A stretch of 58,025 nt of DNA. Source: an uncultured Tenacibaculum sp. (GTDB taxonomy: Bacteria > Bacteroidota > Bacteroidia > Flavobacteriales > Flavobacteriaceae). Positions 23,973 through 32,923 of this stretch are shown in pieces. Positions within the stretch are counted from its first letter, which is position 1; every line of letters starts with the position of its first letter. The stretch spans positions 1-58,025 of the forward strand of contig NZ_CANNBW010000015.1 in NCBI RefSeq assembly GCF_947502995.1, in the 5' to 3' direction. The notes under the pieces are model-generated. The model was not told where the DNA came from. It saw nothing but the letters and a program-made list of their open reading frames with translations, and did not search any database. The translations under genes were made by a program, and so were the position numbers.

Positions 23973-25897
23973 ACTTTAAAGTATTTTAGAATCAAAATTT
24001 CTAGCAACAAAGATACAATGGCAAGAATTAAAAACCATTTCCAAAACCAATGAACTTTGTATTTATCTTCAATTTTTTTAAAATTATCTTCTAGAGAATT
24101 ATTTATACTAATATTTTCCTTTTTTAAACTATTGATGTTTAAGTAGTTTAATGAACTTTCGGTAGAAGGATTGTTATAAGCAATAGTTTGAACTTTTAGA
24201 TTTCCTTTTTCAATAGTGTAAAAACCTTTGCTCTCAGGTAATTCATTAGTGCTTAATTTTACTTTCGTTTGAAAAGTTTGTTGTAATGGAATAAAAGAAT
24301 TGCTAGTATTCTTAATTGTTAAAATATCATCCTTTTCTAATTGAGTAGCAATTTCTATAGTATTAGGCTGGGCTAATGTGTAATATAATTTAGACAGTTT
24401 TAAACTCTGTTTTCCTATATTATAAAATACAGGCACAACCAAAGGCGAATTGGTAAAATTACTTTTCTCTTTGTTTAAAGGAGAAGAAAACCAGTATACT
24501 TTGCTAGAAGAAGAATTAATTTCTTGTATAAAAGGTTCGTTATTTTCATAGTCGATAATACTACTAGATCTATTCATCTTTGTATTAAACGTAGTTGTTG
24601 TAGTTGGGTACTGAAAGTTAGTTACCTTTTTATCAAAAACATTTTTAAATAAAGGATGATTAAAATTAATTTTAGTAATTTTTAAGGAATCAATTTTCTT
24701 ACTTAATAATTTTCCAATTCCTAAGCGTTCTAATAATTTGTTATACGATTTAAATTCTGATTTTGCATTTGGAATAATAGCCAAGCTTCCACCATTTTTT
24801 GTATAATCAATTAAACTTCTTTGTAAGCTTTCAGGAAGTTTATCAATTTCATTTAAAACAATAAGCTGTTGTTGATTTAGAGTATTATAATTTACATTTT
24901 GTAATGTAGAGCCTGTAAAGTTGAACTCTTGTTCGGTATAAATTCTTGATAAGAAACCATTATCATTTCCAATAGCTAAAACATTAATTTTTTCATTAGA
25001 ATTAATAGAGAAAAAGAATTCATTATCAAACTCAAAAGTGTCATTATGATCAAGTTTGACAATTCCAGTAAAATTACTGATGTCTTCAATAGCAAAAGAA
25101 ATTATCTTTTCCGCATTTTTTTGAATGGAAAAAGTTTGTTTACTTATTAATTCTTTACCATTGTATATTGCTACAGGAACATTTTCTTTTAAAGTACCTT
25201 GATTTTTAATATTGATATTTATAGTGTTCTTAGCATTTGTGTTAGTTGATAAATACACACTATCAATTGCTAAATTTTCTCTTTTTTCTGGCAAGATTTG
25301 AGTTAGAGAAAGAGTAGAAGATACCGAATTGAAGGTTTCATCTTTGATATTTTGAAAATCTGAAACTAAAATATTTTCTGTAGCTCCATTAATATTTGAT
25401 AGTTTTAGTAAAACGTCGCTGATTGATAAACTTTGAACAGAATTTTTTGTGTTCAATACGATTTTCTTCAATTCATCTCCAGAAATATTCTGATAAATAT
25501 TAGAGTTGGTTAAAAGTGAATACGTATTGTTCGGAGAAATATTTTCAGCAATTTCTTGACTAGCAATTTTTAAGATGTTTCCTTTCGAACCTTTTGAATT
25601 AGTACTTAAAGAATTATCTAAATAAATCGCAACATGATTTTTTGTATCTACATTTTCATTACTAAAAAAAGGTTGTGCAAAAGCTAATACTAAAGCAGTT
25701 ATCAATAGTAAACGAGTACATAGAATTAACCATTTTTTTAATTGAGAGCTTTTCCTGTTTTTTATAACTAAATTTTCTAAAAATGCAACATTCGTAAAAG
25801 GAACTTTTTTAAATTTTCGCAGTTGAAAAAGATGTACTAAAATGGGAATGATTAAAAGGAATAAGAAATATAAAATCTCTGGATGTTTAAATTGCAT
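23969..25897 (-). CDS. BatA-domain membrane protein with a vWA-like region
   Basis: 642 residues. Two N-terminal membrane helices (about 5-24, 56-76) enclose the BatA signature FQLRKFKKVPFTNVAFLE; then a vWA-like domain with an intact start of MIDAS (D94-N-S96-L-S98 in YLDNSLST), a long region with no recognised fold, a GATase-like pocket segment near 385 (LPESLQRSLIDYTKNGGS), and a C-terminal helix (about 622-640). The family occurs in Bacteroidota operons linked to aerotolerance, but no batB-E genes are here; it sits at the head of a four-gene operon with dihydroorotase homologue, DUF4870 and esterase. Confidence 0.85.
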   Translation of the reverse strand: MQFKHPEILYFLFLLIIPILVHLFQLRKFKKVPFTNVAFLENLVIKNRKSSQLKKWLILCTRLLLITALVLAFAQPFFSNENVDTKNHVAIYLDNSLSTNSKGSKGNILKIASQEIAENISPNNTYSLLTNSNIYQNISGDELKKIVLNTKNSVQSLSISDVLLKLSNINGATENILVSDFQNIKDETFNSVSSTLSLTQILPEKRENLAIDSVYLSTNTNAKNTININIKNQGTLKENVPVAIYNGKELISKQTFSIQKNAEKIISFAIEDISNFTGIVKLDHNDTFEFDNEFFFSINSNEKINVLAIGNDNGFLSRIYTEQEFNFTGSTLQNVNYNTLNQQQLIVLNEIDKLPESLQRSLIDYTKNGGSLAIIPNAKSEFKSYNKLLERLGIGKLLSKKIDSLKITKINFNHPLFKNVFDKKVTNFQYPTTTTTFNTKMNRSSSIIDYENNEPFIQEINSSSSKVYWFSSPLNKEKSNFTNSPLVVPVFYNIGKQSLKLSKLYYTLAQPNTIEIATQLEKDDILTIKNTSNSFIPLQQTFQTKVKLSTNELPESKGFYTIEKGNLKVQTIAYNNPSTESSLNYLNINSLKKENISINNSLEDNFKKIEDKYKVHWFWKWFLILAIVSLLLEILILKYFKV

Positions 25898-26011
25898 TAT
25901 AGACTATTTATAATGTAAAAATAGAAAATAGATTTAATAAAGTTTTGTTAAGATGAATTCAAGTTGTACTCAAAGCATTAAATTTGTTACTTTACTCAAA
26001 ACAATTAGCTA

Positions 26012-27622
26012 ATGTCGTTAACCGAGAGTGAGTGTAGTACTTACATACCGTTTCAAAAAACTGGTTTTTTTTCTAAAATGATGTGTGATTATTTAGAGCA
26101 ATCAGAGGAATTAACTCGTTTTTATCACAATTTCCCTAATTCAGAAGGCTTTAAAAATCAAATATTAGAAAAAAAGAAAACATTCTCTAAAATTAATAGA
26201 ACTGTTTTAGTTGAAGTTTTAAAGACTCAATATGTAAAGGAAAATATTTCTGAAAGTACAAGTACTAATATTGAGTTACTCGCTAACGAAAATACATTTA
26301 CAGTAACAACAGGACATCAGTTAAATCTTTTCACAGGCCCGTTATATTTTTTATACAAGATTATTTCTGCAATCAATTTAGCAGAAGAGTTGAAGGAAAA
26401 ACATCCAAACGATAATTTTGTTCCAATATATTGGATGGCTACTGAAGATCATGATTTTGAGGAAATTAATTATTTCAACTTCAAAGGAAAAAAAGTTCAA
26501 TGGAACTCCAATCAAACTGGTGGTGTTGGACGTTTTAATACAGAAGGATTATCTGAGGTTTTTGAAGCTTTTTCTAATGAATTAGGTAATTCTAGAAATG
26601 CTGAATTTTTAAAAGAGTTGTTTTCTGAAGCTTATATCAAACACGATAATTTAGCTAATGCAACACGATATATAGCGAATTCTTTATTTGCTGAATTTGG
26701 ATTAGTAATTATTGACGCAGACGATCCTAAATTAAAGTCGTTGTTTAAATCATATGTCGTTAAAGATTTATTAAGTTCATTTTCATATAAATATGTTTCT
26801 GAAACAAATACAAGTTTAGAGGAGAATTACAAGATTCAGGTAAACCCTAGAGAAATTAACTTATTTTATCTAACTGATAATTTAAGAGAGCGAATAATTC
26901 TCGAAGAAGGAGTGTATAAAGTCAATAACACAGATTTAAGTTTTTCTGAAGAAGAAATCCTAGAAGAGGTAGAAAATTTTCCTGAACGATTTTCGCCAAA
27001 TGTAATTATGAGACCTTTATATCAAGAAGTTATTTTACCAAACTTATGCTATATCGGTGGAGGAGGAGAGCTAGCTTATTGGATGCAATTAAAAATGTAT
27101 TTTGAAGCTGTAGAGGTTCCTTTTCCTATTCTTTTATTACGTAATTCTGTTCAGGTAATTAGTAAAAAACAATTTGGTAAATTAGAAAGACTTTCTATTT
27201 CTGTAGAAGAATTATTTTTTAAACAGCAGGATTTATTAGCTAAAAAAGTAAATGAAAATGCTGAGGTTAGTTTTAATTTTGAACAACAAAGAAGCACATT
27301 AGAACAACAGTTTTCAGACTTAAGAGCTATTGCATCACAAACCGATGCTTCATTTATTGGAGCTGTAAATGCACAAGAGAAAAAACAATTAAAAGGTTTA
27401 GAAAATCTACAAAAACGTTTATTAAGAGCAGAGAAAAGAAAACAGTCAGATTTAGTTGAAAGAATTACTTCATTGCAAAGTGCAATATTACCAAGTTTGA
27501 GTTTAGAAGAGCGAAAACGTAACTTTTCTGAATATTACTTAGAGTATGGAGATGATTTCATACAAACATTAAAACAAGAATTGAAACCGTTACAGTTAGA
27601 GTTTTTTGTTTTGGTTAAGTAA
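26012..27622 (+). CDS. bshC: Putative cysteine ligase BshC (bacillithiol synthesis)
   Basis: 536 residues, full length. BshC signature VTTGHQLNLFTGPLYFLYK, the WMATEDHDFEEI block near 150, and the GGGGELAYWMQLK block near 350 are present, with a long coiled-coil (about 440-500). BshC adds cysteine to glucosaminyl-malate in bacillithiol synthesis. bshA and bshB are not in the window. A -7 box TAAATTTG (25979-25986) lies 25 bp before the ATG. Confidence 0.95.
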   Translation: MSLTESECSTYIPFQKTGFFSKMMCDYLEQSEELTRFYHNFPNSEGFKNQILEKKKTFSKINRTVLVEVLKTQYVKENISESTSTNIELLANENTFTVTTGHQLNLFTGPLYFLYKIISAINLAEELKEKHPNDNFVPIYWMATEDHDFEEINYFNFKGKKVQWNSNQTGGVGRFNTEGLSEVFEAFSNELGNSRNAEFLKELFSEAYIKHDNLANATRYIANSLFAEFGLVIIDADDPKLKSLFKSYVVKDLLSSFSYKYVSETNTSLEENYKIQVNPREINLFYLTDNLRERIILEEGVYKVNNTDLSFSEEEILEEVENFPERFSPNVIMRPLYQEVILPNLCYIGGGGELAYWMQLKMYFEAVEVPFPILLLRNSVQVISKKQFGKLERLSISVEELFFKQQDLLAKKVNENAEVSFNFEQQRSTLEQQFSDLRAIASQTDASFIGAVNAQEKKQLKGLENLQKRLLRAEKRKQSDLVERITSLQSAILPSLSLEERKRNFSEYYLEYGDDFIQTLKQELKPLQLEFFVLVK

Positions 27623-27654
27623 AAAACAAGCTAACTTTTAAAATATAATAAAAA

Positions 27655-27689
27655 AGAGAACCTAAATAATTTCAAGTTCTCTTTTTTTG
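27655..27689. terminator. Terminator between bshC and the facing M23 peptidase gene
   Basis: A perfect 7-bp stem (27655-27661 with 27676-27682) with a 14-nt loop; T run on the right, A run on the left, so usable from both sides. Confidence 0.7.
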
Positions 27690-27719
27690 TTTAATCTATT
27701 GAAGAAATAATTGAAAATA

Positions 27720-28625
27720 TTATATAATTAGTTTTTGTCCAATTCTTAAAGTTGTTGTTTTTCTAATCTTATTTGTTTTACAAATACGACTTATAGAAGT
27801 TCTATTTCTGTAAGCGATTCCAGATAGCGTATCACCACTTTTTACAATATAAACCTTGCGTTTTCGCTTTTTATAAGCTAAAGCTTTTTCATAAGAATCT
27901 AATGTTACAAGTCTGCTTTGCCTCTTAGAACTATGATAGTAAGTTTTCGCCCAATCTCTAGTTACCCATAGGTTTTTAGCACGAATTTTATTACTGTTTT
28001 TTAAGTCTAATAAATATTCCGGGTTAATAGCAATTCCTTTATATCTAGTTTCTAAATGTAAATGACTACCTCTAGATCTTCCTGTGTTTCCTCCAAAAGC
28101 TATAGCTTGTCCTTTCTTTACAATGTCGTTCTTTTTTATAATAAAGCCTGATAAATGTGCATAAACACTTTCTAAACCATTATCATGTCGTATTACAACA
28201 GTTTTACCATATCCCGAACTACGACCTACAAAACGAACTTTACCGGGTAAAATACTAAAGACACTATCACCAGTTACCAAATCGATATCAATTCCTCTGT
28301 GTGGTCTATTTCTTCTCCATCCGTATCGAGATGTAATCACACGTTTTTTTGATATTGGTGAAGCATATGTAGAATCTGAAAACTTAATTTCAAAAGGAAA
28401 TTTTACTTTCGGATTTACATAGGCAGTAAATTGAGTAGTAACCCAATTTTCAGTAAAACATTCATTATTAAAAACTTCTTTTTTTGTGTTTTCTTCTAAA
28501 GAATCATTTTTAACATGATTAATATAATTCTCAACAATTTTTGTGTTTTTTAATTTTTTTTGTGCTGATATAATTAAAACATTAGAAATAGTTAATAGTA
28601 GACAAATAGTTTTTTTCATTTTCAA
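27720..28625 (-). CDS. M23 (LytM) peptidoglycan endopeptidase with C-terminal LysM
   Basis: 301 residues. Signal peptide (about 1-21), M23 domain with H109-x3-D113 (PHRGIDID) and H188-L-H190 (SHLHLE), and a LysM domain at 257-301 (IVKSGDTLSGIAYRNRT). These zinc peptidases cut peptide cross-links in peptidoglycan; LysM anchors the enzyme to the wall. It follows the M56-M23 sensor gene by 31 bp in the same direction and is probably in the same BlaI-controlled unit. Confidence 0.93.
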   Translation of the reverse strand: MKMKKTICLLLTISNVLIISAQKKLKNTKIVENYINHVKNDSLEENTKKEVFNNECFTENWVTTQFTAYVNPKVKFPFEIKFSDSTYASPISKKRVITSRYGWRRNRPHRGIDIDLVTGDSVFSILPGKVRFVGRSSGYGKTVVIRHDNGLESVYAHLSGFIIKKNDIVKKGQAIAFGGNTGRSRGSHLHLETRYKGIAINPEYLLDLKNSNKIRAKNLWVTRDWAKTYYHSSKRQSRLVTLDSYEKALAYKKRKRKVYIVKSGDTLSGIAYRNRTSISRICKTNKIRKTTTLRIGQKLII

Positions 28626-28656
28626 TTAAAAAGTTGAATATAGTTTTTATAGTAAA

Positions 28657-29961
28657 TTATTTTAGATAGTCTAAAGGGTTAACATTTTTGTTATTATGTT
28701 TTACTTCATAATGTAAATGTGGTCCTTTTGATAAACCTGTATCTCCAGTGAACCCAATTACTTCACCTTTTTTAACAGATTTTCCTTTTTTAAATTTAAA
28801 GCTGTTCAAGTGTGCGTACCAAGTTTCATATCCATCTGCATGTGTTACAACAATTAAATTTCCCCAGTTTCCTTTGTAAGATGCATAAGAAATAATACCG
28901 TCTGCAGTTGCAACTATAGGTGTTCCAATAGCAGCTCTAATATCAATACCTTGATGAATTTTAGCTTCACTTTTTTTACCAAGCTTTCTTAGTTTTCCGA
29001 AATGAGATGTGATATCTGAAACTGTTTTATTTTGGATTGGAAAAATAGATGGAATTGCATTATTAACTGTAATTGTTACAGGTAAATTATTGTTAAAATC
29101 ATCTTGATTAAATGATAATAGGCAAATGCTAATTATTGGAATTAGAATTAAGTATTTTATTTTTTTGAACGAATTGGTTTTATTTTTTGAAATCATTTCT
29201 AATCTTTTTTTAATAATTGGTTGTTTGAAATAACTGTATAGTTTGATATTGGTTTTACTATTTATTTCTTTTCTAAGAACTTTTAAGTAATCAGAGATGT
29301 TAATTTTATTAGTTAGTAATACTTCTTTATCAACTTGAAATTCATGGACAGATTTTAATGATTTTCTGAAGTAATAAACAAAAGGGTTGAACCAGAAAAG
29401 TATGATGTATAATTCAGTAAGTAAGAGGTCTAAAGTATGTTTAAAATCAACATGTTTTTTCTCATGTTCAATAATCAAGTTATCGATGTTTTCTCCTTTT
29501 GATTTTGGAATAAAAATCCAATTAAAACAAGAGAATACTTCACTGATATTTGCATATATTAAAGTGTATTTTCCAGATTTTTTAAGTTGAGATTCTTTTT
29601 TTAGTTTAACAAGCTGTTGAACAGATTTTATTAAAGAAAAAAGAGAAATTAGAACTCCCAAAAAATATAACAAAGTGATTATAAATGAATAATTGAATTT
29701 TTCTTTCAAAACTTGATTCTCTGAAAAATTCTCACTCATCATTTGGTCAATTTCTATAAATTTAGGAATGTTTATACTTGTTATTTCTAGAGGAGAAAAA
29801 ACATCTATAGAACTTAAAATAATAGAAACAGGAATAAAAAGGATTAAAATTAATCTGTTCAGTTGAAAAAATGTATGTTTCCTGAATAGTGATACATAAG
29901 CTAAGTAGAAGGCAATAAAGATGAAACTACTTTTAACAAGAAATATTAAATAATTACTCAT
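28657..29961 (-). CDS. BlaR1-type M56 membrane metalloprotease fused to an M23 domain
   Basis: 434 residues. The first ~285 residues are the M56 module: membrane helices at about 7-24, 35-52, 91-112 and 268-285, zinc motif H166-E-K-K-H170, and HEFQVD (206-211) with the third ligand. The periplasmic C-terminus (about 320-434) is a complete M23 peptidase: H336-x3-D340 (IHQGID) and H415-L-H417 (HLHYEV). In place of the penicillin-binding sensor of BlaR1 it carries a peptidoglycan peptidase, so it probably senses or cuts wall peptides and cleaves BlaI. It overlaps blaI by 8 bp. Confidence 0.9.
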   Translation of the reverse strand: MSNYLIFLVKSSFIFIAFYLAYVSLFRKHTFFQLNRLILILFIPVSIILSSIDVFSPLEITSINIPKFIEIDQMMSENFSENQVLKEKFNYSFIITLLYFLGVLISLFSLIKSVQQLVKLKKESQLKKSGKYTLIYANISEVFSCFNWIFIPKSKGENIDNLIIEHEKKHVDFKHTLDLLLTELYIILFWFNPFVYYFRKSLKSVHEFQVDKEVLLTNKINISDYLKVLRKEINSKTNIKLYSYFKQPIIKKRLEMISKNKTNSFKKIKYLILIPIISICLLSFNQDDFNNNLPVTITVNNAIPSIFPIQNKTVSDITSHFGKLRKLGKKSEAKIHQGIDIRAAIGTPIVATADGIISYASYKGNWGNLIVVTHADGYETWYAHLNSFKFKKGKSVKKGEVIGFTGDTGLSKGPHLHYEVKHNNKNVNPLDYLK

Positions 29962-30337
29962 TTTGTTCTTTTAAATTTTGAATTTTTTCATCAATAAGTT
30001 GTTTTATTTCTTCTAATTCAGAAAGATTCAAATCTTCATTTCTAGTGAAATGAGAAGCAAATTTACCTGCAGAACCATTAAAAAAACTAAAGATTACATC
30101 ATTCATATATTCCTTGAAATATTTGTTTTTACTTATTAAAGGATAATATTCTCTGGTTTTTCCAAATGCTTTATAGTCTATAAATTTTTTCTTAACCAAG
30201 ACACGAACTACTGTAGAAATAGTTGTGTAGGCAGGTTTAGGTTCAGGAAATTCATCTACAATATCTTTTAGGAAGGCTTTTTTTAGCTTCCACAGATAAT
30301 GCATTATTTGTTCTTCAGGTTTGGTTAATTTATTCAT
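29954..30337 (-). CDS. BlaI/MecI/CopY family repressor
   Basis: 127 residues. Winged-helix domain (about 1-75) with the family's KPEEQIMHYLWKLKK, PAYTTISTVVRVLVKK and a dimerisation tail (80-127). The protease cleavage region cannot be pinned down. Dimer binds dyads; a 26-bp perfect palindrome lies just upstream of its own start, so autorepression is likely. It is followed by its protease partner with an 8-bp overlap, the standard blaI-blaR1 arrangement. Confidence 0.93.
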   Translation of the reverse strand: MNKLTKPEEQIMHYLWKLKKAFLKDIVDEFPEPKPAYTTISTVVRVLVKKKFIDYKAFGKTREYYPLISKNKYFKEYMNDVIFSFFNGSAGKFASHFTRNEDLNLSELEEIKQLIDEKIQNLKEQNE

Positions 30338-30357
30338 GTTGCGAATATATAAAAATA

Positions 30358-30383
30358 ATTACTATAACTATAGTTATAGTAAT
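30358..30383. promoter_or_regulatory. 26-bp perfect palindrome, probable BlaI operator
   Basis: Centre ACTATAACTATAGTTATAGT (30361-30380) extended by three bases each side, all paired. It lies 20 bp upstream of the blaI ATG and overlaps the expected -33 region of a promoter whose -7 box could be TATATTCG on the minus strand. BlaI family operators are such dyads with ACTA/TAGT or TACA/TGTA arms. Recognition by this BlaI is inferred from position and symmetry. Confidence 0.75.
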
Positions 30384-30423
30384 AAAAAAATATGTTAAAG
30401 TAATTTAAAGTGCTAGAAAAAGG

Positions 30424-30705
30424 TTAGTGAATCTGCCACAGTACGCCCAATGTTAGTAAAATAGGCAGTATTAATGAAATAATAATTGCTATCGAATTTA
30501 AAATTAAACCAATAGAGAAATTCATCTTATAAGAGTTGATTACATTTATTATAGAAGCAATAAATAAAACAATACAGATGATTAATACTAATAATCTATG
30601 TTGGAATATATAAAAATTAAAATTTTTACTATCTAAAAAATTGAAAATTAGAATTCCTAAACCAGCTAAAAAGACAGGATACAAGGTAAGAAAGGCTTTT
30701 TTCAT
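30424..30705 (-). CDS. Small three-helix membrane protein, unknown
   Basis: 93 residues with three clear hydrophobic helices (about 5-24, 33-55, 66-90) and few charges, so an integral inner-membrane protein. It is not recognised. It lies between rsmD and blaI, 42 bp after the rsmD start on the same strand side, and is outside the BlaI dyad, so it is not obviously in that operon. Confidence 0.55.
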   Translation of the reverse strand: MKKAFLTLYPVFLAGLGILIFNFLDSKNFNFYIFQHRLLVLIICIVLFIASIINVINSYKMNFSIGLILNSIAIIISLILPILLTLGVLWQIH

Positions 30706-30747
30706 GAATCCAAAAAGGGTAAAGAAATAGATTAAGTTTATTTCTTT

Positions 30748-31284
30748 TTAATTATCGAAGAAACTAAAAACATTACCACCGTAGCGCTTTTCGTAACTAT
30801 ACTTAGGATGATTTGATAAATCTGTATGTTTAGAATGTTCAACTATTAGAACACCTTCTTCATTTAGAAGTTCTTTTTCAAAGACTAAATCAACAATTTT
30901 TAAAAATTTCTCTACTTTAAAATCATAAGGCGGATCAGCGAAAATTACATCAGTTTTTAAAGCTGTTTTTTCTAAAAACTTAAATACATCGCTTTTAAAA
31001 GTAGTAATGTCTAATTCTAAATCTTTAGCCGTCTTGTTAATGAATTTCACACACGCAAAATGCGCATCTACAGCATAAATAGTTTCTGTTCCTCTCGAAG
31101 CAAATTCGTAACTGATATTTCCAGTACCTGCAAAAAGATCTAAGACAGAAATAGCATCAAAATAGTAAAGATTATTAAGAATATTAAATAACGATTCTTT
31201 AGCCATATCCGTTGTAGGTCGAACTGGTAAATTCTTTGGTGCAGAGATTCTTTTGCTTTTATATTTTCCTGAAATTATTCGCAT
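30748..31284 (-). CDS. rsmD: 16S rRNA (guanine-966-N2) methyltransferase RsmD
   Basis: 178 residues. Opening MRIISGKYKSKRI and VRPTTDMAKESLFNIL are RsmD signatures, SAM site VLDLFAGTG at about 62-70 and catalytic FADPPYDF at about 130. Methylates G966 in the 30S subunit. The ATG begins immediately after the stop codon of the DUF3822 gene, so the two are co-translated; this gene pair is usual in Bacteroidota. Confidence 0.96.
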   Translation of the reverse strand: MRIISGKYKSKRISAPKNLPVRPTTDMAKESLFNILNNLYYFDAISVLDLFAGTGNISYEFASRGTETIYAVDAHFACVKFINKTAKDLELDITTFKSDVFKFLEKTALKTDVIFADPPYDFKVEKFLKIVDLVFEKELLNEEGVLIVEHSKHTDLSNHPKYSYEKRYGGNVFSFFDN

Positions 31285-32109
31285 TTAAGATAAAAGGGTA
31301 TAGTGTGAGTGTTTAAAAAAATATTCAGACTTTTCGAAAAAGTCATGATTCGGCTTTAAAAATTCTATGTTTTTAATATAATCCTGACTAATCTTATATA
31401 TTTCATAGTCATTAATAATGTTACCTGAAAAGTATAAGGTTAACTCATTAGGATCTAATTCTAATTGTTCAATACAAAATAAAACATAATAAATAAAATC
31501 CTCTTTCGTATTGTAAAAAAACGAATTGTATAAATTGAATTCTCTGTTCTTTAAGATAACAACATCCATATTAGCATAAGAAACATTTACAAATATAGCG
31601 TTGTCTTTAAATTGTTCTTTCTGCTTTAAAACTTCATCAATAAATAGGGTTGAATGATGTTTGAATTCGAATTCACCGAAGTTTTGAAAAAGAAAATTAT
31701 TAACGTTCACGTAAGGAATATAAACAATTTTAGCATCAAAATTTAAATCATCATACACAACCAAATCAGATGATAATGTTTGAATAGTATAATTTAAATA
31801 AGATTTTAAGTGATCTTCATCAAACAAATCATTAGGTACTATGGTAGAAAGTTTGTTCTGATGTACAGCAGTAACTTTTTCAAAATTTGCTTGCAAATCT
31901 TTATCAGACTCAAATACTTGATTGATTTTCTCTAATAATAAGTTTGGAGTATTTAACCTTTCTTTAAATACATATTCTGTCACTACTAAAGTTTCATTAG
32001 TAGGAATATCTTTAATACAAAAAGAAAATCCATCCAAACTAAATTGGATGGACAACTTTTTATGTTGAGATATAATTTCTTTATTATTTTTTTGTTTCAG
32101 CTTTTGCAT
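31285..32109 (-). CDS. DUF3822 family protein
   Basis: 274 residues from the ATG at 32109; no downstream ATG lies before the conserved LSIQFSLDGFSFCI block, and an earlier one at 32157 would extend far into the upstream gene. The 26-bp overlap with that gene's end is acceptable. Actin-like/ASKHA-type pattern (two repeated halves). Conserved partner of rsmD in Bacteroidota, function unknown. Confidence 0.85.
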   Translation of the reverse strand: MQKLKQKNNKEIISQHKKLSIQFSLDGFSFCIKDIPTNETLVVTEYVFKERLNTPNLLLEKINQVFESDKDLQANFEKVTAVHQNKLSTIVPNDLFDEDHLKSYLNYTIQTLSSDLVVYDDLNFDAKIVYIPYVNVNNFLFQNFGEFEFKHHSTLFIDEVLKQKEQFKDNAIFVNVSYANMDVVILKNREFNLYNSFFYNTKEDFIYYVLFCIEQLELDPNELTLYFSGNIINDYEIYKISQDYIKNIEFLKPNHDFFEKSEYFFKHSHYTLLS

Positions 32110-32818
32110 CCCCTTTATCATAATATGGAGGCCAGTTACCACCAGTAGAAACTTCATTTAAAGATCCAACAGTTACAAATGCACCTTTAATTTGATCAGC
32201 TTCAATAGCTTCTAATTCTTGCTTAACAAGGTGTCTAGGTAATCCTTTTAAAACAACTTCTTTTTCTATTTTTGCTTCAAATACAGGAACAAATAAACCA
32301 GCAACTTTTTCAATAACGCTTGTTTCTAATTTAAATTCTTTATCTGTATCAGGTACCTTAAACATGTTGTTATAATCTCTATCTTGGAAATAATCAATAA
32401 TTTTTTCGTAGTTAGAAATACGCTCTTTACGAATAGTTTTTACTGAAGTAATACCACCACCAACATTAACAATTGTGTCTTGATTGTATACTTCGATGAT
32501 AGGTAAAGAATCTTTTTCAATAAAATAAATTAAAGAATCTTTATTACTAGCGAAGCTATTCTTAACATCTTTATATTTTATTTGAGCATCTCTAATTAGT
32601 TTTAATTGATCAACTACTTTTGAATAACGTTTCTTTTTCTCAATGTCAAATTTAATTGGCTCCATTATTCCACCATAAATTAAGTACACTAAATACCCAG
32701 CGATAGCCAATAAAACTATTGAAACTAAACCTCTAAGTTTTAATGGAACGAATTTTACGATGATATATGCTAATAAGAATGTACCTATTAAAGATCCTAT
32801 AATTAGTAATGCTAACAT
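32084..32818 (-). CDS. Membrane-anchored protein of unknown function
   Basis: 244 residues from the ATG at 32818. Two N-terminal membrane helices (MLALLIIGSLIGTFLLAYI and LRGLVSIVLLAIAGYLVYLI), then a long coiled or helical periplasmic segment (DIEKKKRYSKVVDQLKLIRD) and a beta-rich end. A TTG start at 32851 is rejected because a -7 box TAGATTTG (minus strand) covers it. Bacteroidota protein family of unknown role, upstream of DUF3822 and rsmD. Confidence 0.75.
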   Translation of the reverse strand: MLALLIIGSLIGTFLLAYIIVKFVPLKLRGLVSIVLLAIAGYLVYLIYGGIMEPIKFDIEKKKRYSKVVDQLKLIRDAQIKYKDVKNSFASNKDSLIYFIEKDSLPIIEVYNQDTIVNVGGGITSVKTIRKERISNYEKIIDYFQDRDYNNMFKVPDTDKEFKLETSVIEKVAGLFVPVFEAKIEKEVVLKGLPRHLVKQELEAIEADQIKGAFVTVGSLNEVSTGGNWPPYYDKGDAKAETKK

Positions 32819-32848
32819 TGTTTTTAGATTTTTTAAGTATGATAATCG

Positions 32849-32856
32849 CAAATCTA
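32849..32856 (-). promoter_or_regulatory. -7 box of the leftward rsmD operon
   Basis: TAGATTTG on the minus strand matches TAnnTTTG. It lies 31 bp before the ATG at 32818. No good TTTG is seen at the ideal spacing. Confidence 0.5.
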
Positions 32857-32899
32857 CAATTTTTTTTCAATCATGAAAACAAATATTTAATAATACATT

Positions 32900-32907
32900 T
32901 ACCTTTG
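32900..32907 (+). promoter_or_regulatory. -7 box of the RecD-like helicase gene
   Basis: TACCTTTG matches TAnnTTTG, 16 bp before the ATG at 32924. The two boxes face away from each other in the same 105-bp divergent gap. Confidence 0.5.
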
Positions 32908-32923
32908 TGATTTTATTTTAAAT

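Noticed and set aside
32819..32851. TTG start 11 codons upstream of the membrane protein gene
   Set aside because: The TTG lies inside the predicted -7 promoter box; the ATG at 32818 begins a proper membrane helix.
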